Positions 33,459-61,848 of a DNA stretch of 64,000 nt are shown here, piece by piece (the first letter of the stretch is position 1; every line of letters starts with the position of its first letter). Under the pieces are notes generated by a model. That model did no database searches, was not told where the DNA came from, and worked only from the letters and a program-made list of their open reading frames with translations. The translations under genes and the position numbers were made by a program. The stretch is from assembly GCA_963930775.1 (NCBI GenBank), contig OZ005697.1, forward strand, positions 2,294,001 through 2,358,000, given 5' to 3'. Origin of the DNA: Cliona cf. orientalis (taxonomy: Eukaryota > Porifera > Demospongiae > Clionaida > Clionaidae).

Positions 33459-36400
33459 GTACATGCAAGAATTGTAGCTGTGCAAAGAAAAACGCAAGGT
33501 GTACGAACTGTCTTCCTTGTCGCCTGAATAAGTGTGTGAACATATCTAGTTCAAGCACAGATGATAATATTGACAATATACCAGAAACTCTGGGTGATTC
33601 TGAAAGTGTATTTGACGTTTCTGAAAGTGAAAATGTCCTGCTTGATCTGACCAATCAACGCTCTCCAACTAATGCCCACCATGACGAGCAATGCAAATTA
33701 CCTGATCCTTCTCCCATAATTGACCCCTCGTTCTCATGGGGAAATTTTGACAGTGAGACTATTATTGCTCATATGAAGGAAGCTTATGATGAGGTTGTGC
33801 ATTGGAAGATGAATCTATTCCTAGTTCCCTTCGGCTCGGTGGGGAAAAGCTTTATATCTGAATTATCAAGGTTGTACAGAGCTGTTGCCACCAGCTCTGC
33901 ACTGGAAAGCATTGCACTCAAAGCCACTACAGTACTAACAGTTCTTGCTTTGCAGAAGCCATATCCTAAATCAAAGGCCAAGGTTCACGTGAAGTGCCTT
34001 GAAAGACGAATGCAATCTTGGTCTGACGGCATGATACCTGACCTCCTAGCCGAAGGACGAACGATTCAGAAACGAACCTTCAAGGGTTCAGCCACCTCAG
34101 CCGGAAGAAAAGCACCTTCACTTGCGAGATCATTTGCCAAACGAATGTTTCAAGGAAAGTGCTACTCGGCATTCCAATTGCTTGAAGAAGAGAGTGGTTC
34201 TGTTGGTGTTTTGGGTGAGGATGATGTGCTGCCTTCCGGTCAAACAGTGTCTGAAGCTTTACGGAGTAAACATCCTGATGCTCAAGGGCTAAAACAGGAG
34301 GCTTTACTCTCACCAGACACTTTTCCTCCCTTACCCGATCAGGTCATCTTTGAATGCATTGATGCTGACCTGATTCGTCATGCTGCCAAACAAACAAATG
34401 GCTCTGCAGGCCCTTCTGGACTGAATGCTCATGCATGGAGACGTATGTGCTGTTCATTCAAAGAGGCATCAGATGATTTATGTCATTCTCTTGCCCTCCT
34501 CGCCCGTCGATTATGTACACAGTTCATTCATCCATCGATCTTAGCCCCTCTACTGGCATGTCGCTTAGTTGCACTCGACAAAAATCCTGGCGTGCGTCCT
34601 ATTGGTGTCTGTGAAGTCGCTCGAAGAATCATCTCAAAAGCAATCCTCTTCGTCATTAAAGGAGACATCCAAGATGCTGCCGGATCACGTCAACTCTGTG
34701 GTGGACAGATTGCAGGTATTGAAGCAGCGGTGCACTCAGTCAGAAACCTTTTTGAGAAAGATACGACAGAGGCCATTCTCTTGGTTGATGCCAGTAATGC
34801 TTTTAACAGCCTAAATAGAGCCACCGCTCTGATGAACATGCGATCGGTTTGTCCAGCCTTCTCCACAATCCTGATCAACATATACCGTGAAAGTACTGAC
34901 CTTTTTCTTGGTGCCAACACTCTGCTTTCCCAAGAGGGAACAACACAAGGGGACCCTCTTGCCATGCCTTTTTATGCCCTGGCTACGCGACCCTTGATAG
35001 ACTCATTGTCCATGGACACACCTGAGCTAAGACAAATCTGGTATGCTGATGATGCTTCTGCTGGAGGGAGACTTACAAATCTCAAGAAATGGTGGGACAA
35101 TCTGTTACGTGTAGGTCCTTCCTTTGGATATTTTGTTAATCCACAGAAGACATGGCTAGTCACTAAAGACAACTTCCTATCATCTGCTTCTGAGATGTTT
35201 AGAGATACCATGGTTAATATTACTACTGATGGACGACCAGTTCTTGGCTCTCCCGTCGGCAAACCTGAATATATAGCTGATTTTGTTTCCCAAAAAGTCA
35301 AGCAATGGGTTGGAGAGATTGAGAAACTTGCCGACATAGCGGACAGCCAACCACATGCAGCCTATGGTGCGATCACGCATGGCCTGTCCAGTAAATGGTC
35401 TTATCTCTCAAGAACAACCCCTGATATTGATCATTTGCTCGTTCCTATTGAAACTTCGATCCGTACCACACTACTGCCCAAGCTTACTGGTCATGATGCT
35501 CCCAGTGATGTTGAACGACGCTTGTTCTCTTTACCTGCTCGTCTGGGAGGACTTAATATCACAAATCCATCAGCATTCGCCAACGAGCAATTTAGTGCCT
35601 CACAACAGGTAACAAAACCTCTTGTTGACCTGATCCTTTCTGATGACCAAAGCTACCCATATGAAGTCCTTGCTGAGCAAATCAACGTAAAGAGCACTAT
35701 CAAGGCAAGAAGACGTCAACTGGGTCTGGATGCTGCAAATGTGATACGTGAGTCCCTCACACCACCTTTGCAACTAGCAATGGACCTTGCACAAGAAAAG
35801 GGAGCCTCCAGTTGGCTCACTGCCCTTCCACTTGAAGAGCATGGATTCACCCTGCATAAATCTGCCTTCCGAGATGCCTTGGCCCTGAGGTATGGTTGGG
35901 TTCCATCACACATTCCATCTCATTGTGTCTGTGGTCAATCCTTCTCTGTGCAGCATGCTCTTTCTTGTCCGAGAGGAGGGTTTCCTTCAATCAGGCATAA
36001 TGAGCTGCGTGACTTCACTGCCTCCCTCTTGAAAGAAACCTGTCATGGGGTTGCTACTGAACCTTCCTTACAACCAATCACAAGCGAAACGTTTGGTGCA
36101 GCCACTGTAAATACCCAAGATGGTGCCCGGTTGGACATAATGGCCAACGGCTTTTGGGGAGGTGCCTTTGAGAGAGCCTTTTTTGATGTTAGGGTATTCA
36201 ACCCATTTGCTCCTTCAAACCGCCACTCCTCTTTAGCCTCTTCCTACCGTCACCATGAAAGCTTGAAAAAGAGACTCTACGAACGGCGAGTTCGGGAAGT
36301 GGAGCACTCTTCTTTCACCCCACTCGTTTTCTCTCTTACTGGTGGTCTCGGTCCTGCTGCTTCTGCCTTCTATAAACGCCTAGCATCACAACTTTCAGAC

Positions 36401-36710
36401 AAATGGAAGCAACCATACAGCTCCACAATTGGTTGGCTACGCTGCAGAATTTCATTTTCACTACTCAGATCCTCGATAATGTGTCTCAGAGGTGCAAGAT
36501 CATCTCACACCTATAACAGCCACCTTGCAGCCTCTGTTGACCTTACCATCTCTGACTCCAATCTGTTGCTTTGAACTAAATTTAAGTTTGTTTTCCACCT
36601 ATCATGAACTTACCTGAATTGGTTGTTGTTCACATCCACCTCTTCCATACCTTACATGTTTCTTTCTTTATTATTATTATAATATATTATGTTGAAAAAA
36701 AAAAAAAAAA
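33304..36710 (+). mobile_element. Non-LTR retrotransposon, restriction-like-endonuclease class
   Basis: The unit runs from the right arm of the inverted repeat to a 14-base A-run at 36697-36710. It interrupts a repeat whose left half is at 33167-33303 and whose right half resumes at 36714 (GGTGGGCGTGTC), compared with the continuous copy at 2545-2745. No LTRs were seen. A 3' A-run plus a single ORF fits a LINE inserted by target-primed reverse transcription. The TSD is unclear because 15-20 bases of the target differ. Confidence 0.75.
33422..36574 (+). CDS. Reverse transcriptase with cysteine cluster, zinc knuckle and PD-(D/E)xK-like endonuclease
   Basis: The first ATG is at 33536 (1012 residues), but the same frame is open from 33422. 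That upstream part encodes a Cys cluster, C-x2-C-x-C-x6-C-x2-C-x2-C-x4-C (33464-33535), resembling half of a CXC/tesmin motif. Reverse-transcriptase motifs, numbered from the ATG: A at D418 (LLVDASNAFNSLNR), B TTQGDPLAMPFYAL, C YADD 503-506. Both catalytic motifs are intact. After the RT come a zinc knuckle C797, C799, H807, C811 and a REL-type endonuclease patch with D867 (RLDI) and D884 (FDVRV). The layout matches R2-like non-LTR elements with a C-terminal nuclease. The family also usually has an N-terminal DNA-binding zinc domain, which the cysteine cluster may replace. The true start is uncertain because no ATG precedes the cluster in frame. Confidence 0.85.
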   Translation, partial: TWLCSGYSSHTPGTCKNCSCAKKNARCTNCLPCRLNKCVNISSSSTDDNIDNIPETLGDSESVFDVSESENVLLDLTNQRSPTNAHHDEQCKLPDPSPIIDPSFSWGNFDSETIIAHMKEAYDEVVHWKMNLFLVPFGSVGKSFISELSRLYRAVATSSALESIALKATTVLTVLALQKPYPKSKAKVHVKCLERRMQSWSDGMIPDLLAEGRTIQKRTFKGSATSAGRKAPSLARSFAKRMFQGKCYSAFQLLEEESGSVGVLGEDDVLPSGQTVSEALRSKHPDAQGLKQEALLSPDTFPPLPDQVIFECIDADLIRHAAKQTNGSAGPSGLNAHAWRRMCCSFKEASDDLCHSLALLARRLCTQFIHPSILAPLLACRLVALDKNPGVRPIGVCEVARRIISKAILFVIKGDIQDAAGSRQLCGGQIAGIEAAVHSVRNLFEKDTTEAILLVDASNAFNSLNRATALMNMRSVCPAFSTILINIYRESTDLFLGANTLLSQEGTTQGDPLAMPFYALATRPLIDSLSMDTPELRQIWYADDASAGGRLTNLKKWWDNLLRVGPSFGYFVNPQKTWLVTKDNFLSSASEMFRDTMVNITTDGRPVLGSPVGKPEYIADFVSQKVKQWVGEIEKLADIADSQPHAAYGAITHGLSSKWSYLSRTTPDIDHLLVPIETSIRTTLLPKLTGHDAPSDVERRLFSLPARLGGLNITNPSAFANEQFSASQQVTKPLVDLILSDDQSYPYEVLAEQINVKSTIKARRRQLGLDAANVIRESLTPPLQLAMDLAQEKGASSWLTALPLEEHGFTLHKSAFRDALALRYGWVPSHIPSHCVCGQSFSVQHALSCPRGGFPSIRHNELRDFTASLLKETCHGVATEPSLQPITSETFGAATVNTQDGARLDIMANGFWGGAFERAFFDVRVFNPFAPSNRHSSLASSYRHHESLKKRLYERRVREVEHSSFTPLVFSLTGGLGPAASAFYKRLASQLSDKWKQPYSSTIGWLRCRISFSLLRSSIMCLRGARSSHTYNSHLAASVDLTISDSNLLL

Positions 36711-37678
36711 TTGGTGGGCGTGTCCGACATACTCGCACGATTTGTAGCGGCTTCCCTGGGCATTGCCTAGGTTAAGAACGAGACAGAAGGTATTTTTTTT
36801 TCGCTATCTTACACCACTTTATCCCATTTACTGACCCTACTTTCGCTTTATAAGTGTTGAGATTCGCCGATTTTTATGCTGACAGACAACAGACGACCTT
36901 GCTGCGCATGCGCGCACGCGGGATGCGTTGAAAACGCTAGTTCTGGCGACATTTGCCAGTGCCTCTGCCTCTGACCATGCGCGGCTACTGTACCTAGCCC
37001 TCGAGCTATGGCGCGCTCTTTTAACTGTTCAATTAATCCTTTCAGTTTCTCGGCCAGGTAGATATTTCTAAGAAAAGGCTTCAGTCCACTCTCCACTGAT
37101 AACTCCTTTGCCTTTGGCCATTTCCATAGTCCATGCAAGAGCTGGTTGACTTCACAGCTGCATGCATAGCTATGTGTGTGACTTACATATAACTACCGGA
37201 TATAATATTTGATCTCCTTTTTCCATAATCAAACTTTTAGTGGTGCACTTGCCTGGGAAGCTGGACCGCTAGAGGGGCCTGTACCCCTGTTAGCTATAGG
37301 TTGCGTAACGGAAGTTAGGAGAGTAATTGACTTGGAGGGAATCTTTATTATTGAAGTTACTTGATGAAAGTATGCAAACAACTGATTACAAAAACGTACT
37401 CCTATTTATGCAAGAACAAATTAATTATTAAAATGACATAAATCATATCCTGCCTACCGGTAACACCAGGTCCTATAATATTATAGTGATACATTTGTGT
37501 ATAAAGCTCATAAGAAATCCAACAGGAAACCAACATACAAAATATTACCTATACATTCAAAAAGAGTGATCTACTAGTAGGTGTTAGGTGACTTAACCTC
37601 CTAATTGACACACTGCCATTTGAAATCACATGTTCCTAGCTAAATGCTCTTATCACTTGAGTAGCTAGCTAATTAATT
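36711..37678. other. Spacer with dispersed repeats
   Basis: It contains the resumed half of the interrupted repeat (36714-36775) and the 36905-37145 copy of the repeat described at 18985. The rest is AT-rich DNA. No supported gene was found. Confidence 0.5.
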
Positions 37679-39819
37679 TTAATGCTTCAGATGTGAATAT
37701 TCAGTACACTGATTTTGCTCCAAATTTTCCCCTGCTGCCCCACCATTGTGAGTTGCTACCTGGACACAGTGTGCTTCAGAGTACTCGTACCGTTCAGAGA
37801 GCAGTCTAGCACGAGCCGCTTGACTTTTATCCTGTGTCTCTCTGCTTGAACCAATGGTTTCATACTGCGGTCCTAAATAGCTGTACTCAGGACCATCACG
37901 ATGAGCTTCATCATAATCTTGGTTAACGATGGTGGTAGCTGCTATAGCATCAGCTGATCCAGTTTCAGTAGGTGCTGTCCTGCATGTTTTTGTTGTTGAT
38001 TGTGGTGATGGTGTTGTGGCATAGCTGAGATTATTGCGTACAGGCATGTCCATAGTGTTGCTTCGGTTGACAATCCTAGACTTGGGTAATCTAAAAAGCA
38101 TCCGCTTTGATAATGTTAAAGTCATCAAAACCATATGGGGGGGGGGGGGGGGGGGGGGTGCGCGGTGGTGTCAGGAGTGAAAGAAGGGAAGCAGCAACCA
38201 TGGTACCTATTCTTGTAATACCATCAGAATTGTACAGCCAAGGACTACCATAATAATAATATTATTATTATTATGGCAGCTTGCATTAGTATTAGCTAAG
38301 TGATGGTAGCTATAGGGCATTAATTTTAGCAAAGGACATGTTAAACTTGTACCGGTATATATACGGTCAAAGTAATGACAGCTACAGTAGTACATCTGTT
38401 TTTAGTGCTTCACAGTTCCTATCTGGTTTAGGTACAAGTAATACAGCTCATTTACAAGGAGTGTCAGCTAAAGAAGGCTTGCACATGTAATATACCGTCA
38501 ACTCTAAATCTCTTTGGCATTTTGCTTCTAGGAAGAGATTGCAAAGCCTGGGAATAAGTACATACATGCTTGCATCTTCATAGCTCACTGGAGTTAGCTA
38601 TAATGTACATTATAGTCACATGCAGCACTCAATGCATTGACACTGCTATGATATTATTGTTATAATATTATATGGGGGTACCATTCTGAATCTATTTATA
38701 CCCTGCATGCCCATGATTTGTGCCCATGCTTCGTCCATAAATTATTTTACTCTGATTCGTTGTCATCATTAAAATTAAATATTATTTTGTGTACCTGGCT
38801 AGGATTCTTCTGAGTCTTCCCTTCCACTGTGGTCGTAATTGAAAAATCAACAATGTCCCGGACAAAGCCAACAAAACAAGTAGAACTGCTATTATGAATC
38901 CAAGCACTCCTCCAATAACATTTGTCGAATTTGATGCCATTTCTTCAGTTATTGTTGTGGTTTCAATTTCAGCATGAGTGCAAATTCTTCTGGCAGTGTA
39001 TAAATCATAAATTGCTGATACACAGCAATTATAAGAGATAGATGGAAGCAGACCGCCCAGGCTTACAGTTGAGGAGTGATTACTCACTGAAATTGCTATG
39101 CTATGTGATTCACTATTGCACTCAATTTCAAACATGATTGGTACCCCTGCAGAGGTAGAGTTTCCCGGCTCCCAAGAGATCATGACAGTACTGTGCACAG
39201 GTCCTGGATTAATGATTATAGCCTTGATGTTTTTCACTTCACCTTGGTCATCCCTACACTGAACACCGACATCTTTTGAATGATTGCATGATGTCCGATT
39301 AATGGTCTCTGATATTGGTCGATGTGGGCATTCAAGTAGAGACATGTCTGTTGTTAGATTACAGCGGACATTATCAAGCCAAATAGGCCCTTCTCCTTCT
39401 CCATAGAAAGCTCCGGACATATTTAGTGCTCCTGCACATTAATCATTCAGTACTAGTATTCAATATACAGCAACAAATTGCTATTACACATATTATGCTG
39501 TTGTCTATAGCTAACTACCATTATTTACCCTCTGGAGTGTATCCAAGCTGTCTGCAAACAACTCCTGCATCCTCTATTCCCCACCTAGCGTCACAAACTT
39601 TGCCCCACACAGAGTTAATACAGACCTCTACTCTTCCTTCACTTGGTATGGAGCCATTTACCAGCCGTACAGCACCATGATTACACTGAGCTGATACTAC
39701 GTACATAATTACAATATAATACAATTATAATCAAAAAAGAAAGTATGGTGTAGCTTGTACTCACTTCTGGTAAATTTGAATAGAGCTACTATCACAATAA
39801 GCACCACAGTATTTACCAT
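37679..39819 (-). CDS. SRCR-FN3 transmembrane receptor with tyrosine-rich tail
   Basis: Four exons: 39819-39765 (signal peptide, [14 protein letters not shown]), 39696-39529, 39431-38795 and 38090-37679 (stop). Lengths 55, 168, 637 and 412 nt give 424 codons. Phases are 1, 1 and 2 and agree at each junction. An alternative acceptor six bases downstream is possible for exon 2. Residues about 22-133 form one SRCR domain ([38 protein letters not shown]). Residues about 140-233 look like a fibronectin type III domain. The helix is at about 245-271. The tail of about 150 residues carries YSYL, YETI, YEYSEA and EYSHL; the spacing of the first pair is shorter than a classical ITAM. By architecture it is a surface receptor that could be phosphorylated. 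A poly-C run precedes the last acceptor. Confidence 0.85.
38137..38158. repeat. Poly-G/C run, 22 bases
   Basis: An uninterrupted G run on the plus strand is a C run in the SRCR-gene transcript, 47-68 nt before the last exon. Similar runs lie at 48805-48830 and 54319-54339. Confidence 0.95.
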
Positions 39820-40408
39820 TCTGTAATTATGATGTGGGCACATAGCTAATACTCAGTCTATGGCAACACTCCTAAATATTCATTATCACTGTCACTATAA
39901 TAGCAAGCAGCTAGGTTGGACTATAGCTAGCCTGAAACTGACTATTATTTTTAGAGGAAGAGTATCAAAATTTAATGTATATGTAATACTAGCATGAAAT
40001 GTGGAAACTTCCTGCTTGGGACAGTTTCGGTATCCAGCTAATGCAGTGTTCATGTATAATAATATACTTTTATAATTAATAGGGGCTGCTAGTGCATGAT
40101 CACTGATGAGTTATAGAATCTGATAATGAAATTGTAGCAATTACTGATTAGTCACAAAATTAAATGGATGAGGTATGAAATAATTCCGTGTATTTTAAAA
40201 GAGCAAGCGCGTGAAGTGCTCTTGTTAGCTAACTACACCAGCCAGTTCACAATGACAACCAACAAGAGCGCTGGGTTTGAGGATTATCTGTGTGCGCATG
40301 CGTAAACGTGCAGAATATCATGTGACCGTGAATCTGCAACCCCCAGCTCCACCCCTTCAATTAATATCCACCCTGTTGGTTGAAGTGCTCTTCAGCGTCA
40401 ATACAATA
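39820..40408. other. Upstream region of the SRCR receptor gene
   Basis: AT-rich and noncoding. The promoter of the minus-strand SRCR gene should lie here. No motif is strong enough to name. A GC-richer patch near 40200-40320 is unexplained. Confidence 0.45.
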
Positions 40409-40779
40409 CAGTCGAGCCTCTGATAACGGACCCTCCGAGAAGCGGACAACCTCTCTACAGCGGACAAGTGCCGTGTTACCGATTAAATTTAGCATAGTTA
40501 TAGTACATTAGCAACTTTCGAGAAGCGGACGCTTCTCGATTCCGGACAGCGGACAAGATCCAAGCTCCCAACGTGACTTTTCAATGCAAAACTGCCTCTA
40601 AATAGCGGACACCCGGAAACCACGCCCACCTTTGCCGCAATCTAGGCGGTCATGCGCGATAATAATATTAGCCTTGAATCCAGATAACGATTTTGGAGTA
40701 GCCAGTACTTCAGAAACAAAAAGATTCAGCCTGTGCTATGCTGATACTGAAAACAGAACATACCAACCACTTGATTGTC

Positions 40780-41140
40780 TAGTCTGGGGTACCAGCCCCT
40801 TCGCAAGAGAGAGGAAGGGTCTGGTAACATCCCTATACCCGCGTTGTGCTCATGTCTGGAATGTGGACATGGCCAATCAGATCACAGTGTGGTCTAGCGC
40901 GTGACCGCCATGTGCAGTACTTGCTCGCGCTATGCGCGATCGGCTTTGAATCGCGCCAGTACATAGTACTATGATCATTGGCGCGTGCGCGATGATTTTG
41001 GTTAGAAGCCACATGAGTTGCGGTCCACAACGTAGTAAAAATTGCATTCACAACATTCCACTTGCACAAGAGTAGTATAGGGATGTTACCAGACCCTTCC
41101 TCTCTCTTGCGAAGGGGCTGGTACCCGGGTCCCCAGACTA
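40780..41140. mobile_element. MITE, TAGTCTGG...CCAGACTA, 9-bp target duplication
   Basis: Inverted repeats of about 65 bp per arm contain GAAGGGTCTGGTAACATCCC. An exact 9-bp duplication TTGATTGTC flanks it at 40771-40779 and 41141-41149. It is one of four members of the TAG...CTA group in this window and is nested in the 40409-41534 element. Confidence 0.9.
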
Positions 41141-41203
41141 TTGATTGTCATCCCTACTGCTCTTATCATGCATTTCAGTGCATTTACTAACTTGTTAAGG
41201 ATA

Positions 41204-41430
41204 AGGCCCCTCCAAATCAATTAGTAGTTTCTCATCCCCCTTAATTTCCGCCCGCATGCATTTTGTGGTTAGAAGCACAATGCAAAAGTATACCGCCTCC
41301 TTTTTTGCAAGCGATTTTGACGACCATTTCCATCAAAAATTGCACATATTAACGACCATTACCACCGCCCGCCCGCATCAATTTTGAGCTCAGAGGGGAT
41401 GAGAAACTACTAATTGATTTGGAGGGGCCT
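41204..41430. mobile_element. MITE, AGGCCCCTCCAAATCAATTA termini
   Basis: A perfect inverted repeat of about 36 bp (AGGCCCCTCCAAATCAATTA continuing to CTCATCCCC) bounds 227 bp. It is nested in the 40409-41534 element. No clear target duplication was seen. Confidence 0.75.
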
Positions 41431-41624
41431 AATACAATCAAAATGGGTTCAATGAAAAATCATGAACCTCTGAGATAGGGACAACCTCCGAGCAAAGGAC
41501 AAGAGGCCCGTTCCCAAAGTGTCCTTTGTTCGGAGGCTCGACTATAGTTATTATCTCAAAAATTGAATTTGATAACTTCCAGAAACAATCAAAGTCAGTA
41601 GCTGATTTATAATAATAATACAGA

Positions 41625-41915
41625 ATGGCTGAGTCTCAAGGCTGAAGCTGTTGCCCAGCAAGCCCTACAGAAGCTGCAGGACCAGCTGCTGACCTGTGCC
41701 ATCTAGCGCTGCCTTGATGCCTTCAAAGATCCCAATGCTTCCATATCTACTGCAAGGACTGCCTCCAGCGACTGGTGGTCACAGATAGACAGGGACAACT
41801 CTCCCTGCGCTGCCCAACCTGCCAACAATCCACCCTCCTTCCCCCGGCTATTGCCACATTCCAAGGGTAGCAAAACTGTCCATTGCCACTGCCTTCACTA
41901 TCAAAGCTACTTGAG
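41625..41915 (+). pseudogene. TRIM-type RING-finger fragment
   Basis: The plus strand starts at an ATG and reads QALQKLQDQLLTCAI, then an in-frame TAG. After a frame change it reads QCFHIYCKDCLQRLVV and SLRCPTCQQSTLLPP. These are the C-x2-C, C-x-H-x2-C-x2-C and C-P-x-C parts of a RING domain as found in TRIM proteins. The stop, the lost bases between the halves and a second stop soon after show a dead copy. It is not a copy of the TRIM-NHL gene at 49.8 kb, because the sequence differs throughout. Confidence 0.75.
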
Positions 41916-41926
41916 AATGTCTATTA

Positions 41927-42216
41927 TGCACCTATCAATGTAATGCCCCACTACCCCCCTCCCGGGCACCATAGGGGCAAGGTGGGGATTTGACTAATGA
42001 ACTCGTCAACTTCCCGTAAGGTGGGGCCAGCCTCGTCTGTCAAATCCCCACTCTATCCCCCTTCCAGGGTGGGGAAATGATAGGGGATTTGACAAATACC
42101 GAATACATGCAAGTCAAATGCCCCTGTCTGGGGCTTGGTTTTCTATGTCAATCCCCCTGTGTTGCCCCCTATAGTGCCCGGGAGGGGGGTAGTGGGGCAT
42201 TATATTGATAGGTGCA
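41927..42216. mobile_element. MITE, TGCACCTATCAAT termini
   Basis: Inverted repeats of about 55 bp per arm run from TGCACCTATCAATGTAATGC through ACTACCCCCCTCCCGGGCAC. The interior is palindromic and GC-rich. It lies directly after the RING pseudogene. Confidence 0.8.
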
Positions 42217-42415
42217 TTATTGTGATGAAGAGATTTTCATCAGTGAGTGATCGAAGCAATCGATCGACGCGGCTCACTCCTTGAGTATTATGACATTGTG
42301 CATGTGTTTGAGTGGTAGGGATAACTAAAAATACATGCAAGGCTAGCCATGTGAATTGACTTGACAGACATATTATAGTATGATCCTGATTCCTGAAATA
42401 TATAGCTATAATATA

Positions 42416-43800
42416 ATATTATGCGAATTTCAAATTTGGGCGTACTTTATGGGGTCAAAGGTCAATATGTGCCAATTTTAACCCTGTACCAATGACATTT
42501 TAAACTTGGCGCCCTCGGAGTCTGAAGTGGAGGTACGTACCTACGCGATTTTGAATTTGGCTGCCAGACGGTCATAACGCAGAGCAGATCTAGCGAGGAG
42601 AGTTATCAAATTGTTGTAAATCATCTACAGTGCACAATGCATTTTACTTCAGTTTGAGTAAAATAAAACTAAGCAATTTTGTAGTAGGTTAGTACTCAGT
42701 AAGGTAAAGGGCCCATGTATTGGACACTTAAGGTTTGATTGGCTCTATACACCACAATTTTCTACCAATCTAAACCGTACTTGAGATCCACAATCTAGGG
42801 ACATTAGACAATGTACAACTCAATTCCTGACATGAATGGACCATTTGTTAGACAATGACACCTATTTTTGTACAGCAAGTTTTTGTCCTAGTTATAGGAC
42901 AAGCGGCCCAATTGTTGAACACAGTAAGAAAATAAGGTACTATGACTACAAACGCAATATTTACATGATAGAAATCATACAGTCATACCAAGAAATATTA
43001 ATTTATGGTTATCAATTGCATACCATTAATTTAAATTTTGATAACGAGTCCAAAATCGTTGTATACACCAACAGAATGTAAGACACTATGACTCCAAACA
43101 CAATATTTACAACAAGAAACATTAATCTAGGTTTTACAGTTTTAGCTCTTTTAAGTGTGATTTTGTCGTTTTTTACCACTGAAACAGCAGCCTGCAAGTC
43201 ATCAGTTGACCAATTACGTCTGATATTGCCGGCCATCACCAATTTGATCTAGAAAAGAAATTGTCCATTATCTGGTGCAAGGATAGTCCGTATATAAAGC
43301 ACTCCCTTATACACCACAGTACCTTATAACAACAAACCAGTAGATAATATGAAAGAGCAAAAAATTAGCTTTCAAATGACTGCTAAATCATGAATTTTGC
43401 TTAATAGTAGTAGTTTAAACTCACCCTACAATTATCACAGGCTAAAGGATAATATCATACTATGGATGACACTGGCGATGATGATTAAATGGACCTACTA
43501 AGAGAGATAATAATTATTAAAATTATTTAATACTTGAAGAGTAGCCATATATATAGCTACGTGGATACGACAAACAAACCTTGATAAAATTAGCCATCGG
43601 TGATTCAGCGATGATATTGATTCACCTATTGATCTTTTATAACACCGTGCCATTGAGATAGTTTAATATGGCCCCCACCTCTATATATACCTCCACTTCA
43701 GACTCGTTAAGTTCAAAATGCTGTTGGTACAGGGTTAAAATTGGCACATATTGACCTTTGACCCCACAAAGTACGCCCAAATTTGAAATTCGCATAATAT
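42416..43800. mobile_element. 1.39-kb TIR element with ~120-bp arms
   Basis: Left arm 42416-42536 and right arm 43682-43800 are near-perfect complements, running through TTCAAATTTGGGCGTACTTT and GGTCAATATGTGCCAATTTT. The interior has short open frames (42836-43081 plus, 43242-43012 minus) with no recognised domain. It lies just beyond the 3' end of the transporter gene. Confidence 0.75.
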
Positions 43801-43921
43801 ATAGACCATTAGCATGGAGGAAACTAATGCATTTTCATGCAGGCATTTAATATTTCATAGTATTATTATTAAAAGCACACATTGCACGACAAACATGTAT
43901 CATACCAAGTCTTAGAAATAA

Positions 43922-61676
<17,755 letters not shown>

Positions 61677-61848
61677 AGATCTTATATATCAGCGATGTGC
61701 AGCTTCCGCTTCTTGAAATCCCCCGCCCATTTTCGTTTTCTAAATGGTGCGCACTCAACTATCTGCCACGCCCACTTTTTAAATAAAGCACACCATCTCA
61801 AATTTTGGCGCCGTTTGCTAGCTAGCATGCTGACAGGATCAGGAGGAC
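61677..61848. promoter_or_regulatory. 172-bp bidirectional promoter, ABCC10 / CENP-W
   Basis: The start codons of the two divergent genes are only 172 bp apart. The gap holds GC-box-like CCCGCCC and CACGCCCAC motifs and TTTTGGCGCC (about 61804-61813), a good match to the E2F consensus TTTSSCGC, close to the CENP-W start. No canonical TATA box was assigned on either side. Cell-cycle control of the CENP-W side is an inference from the E2F-like site. Confidence 0.65.

Larger units (their letters stand above)
40409..41534. mobile_element. Tc1/mariner-like non-autonomous element carrying two nested MITEs
   Basis: The ends (C/T)AGTCGAGCCTC and complement are flanked by TA (40407-40408 and 41535-41536). 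Subterminal repeats GCGGACAA occur several times in the left part. Two further elements sit inside it (40780-41140 and 41204-41430). Without them only about 540 bp remain. No transposase was seen. Confidence 0.65.

Noticed and set aside
42836-43242. Two short frames inside the 42.4-43.8-kb TIR element as a transposase
   Set aside because: They are under 85 residues, on opposite strands, with no DDE/D or zinc-finger motif.
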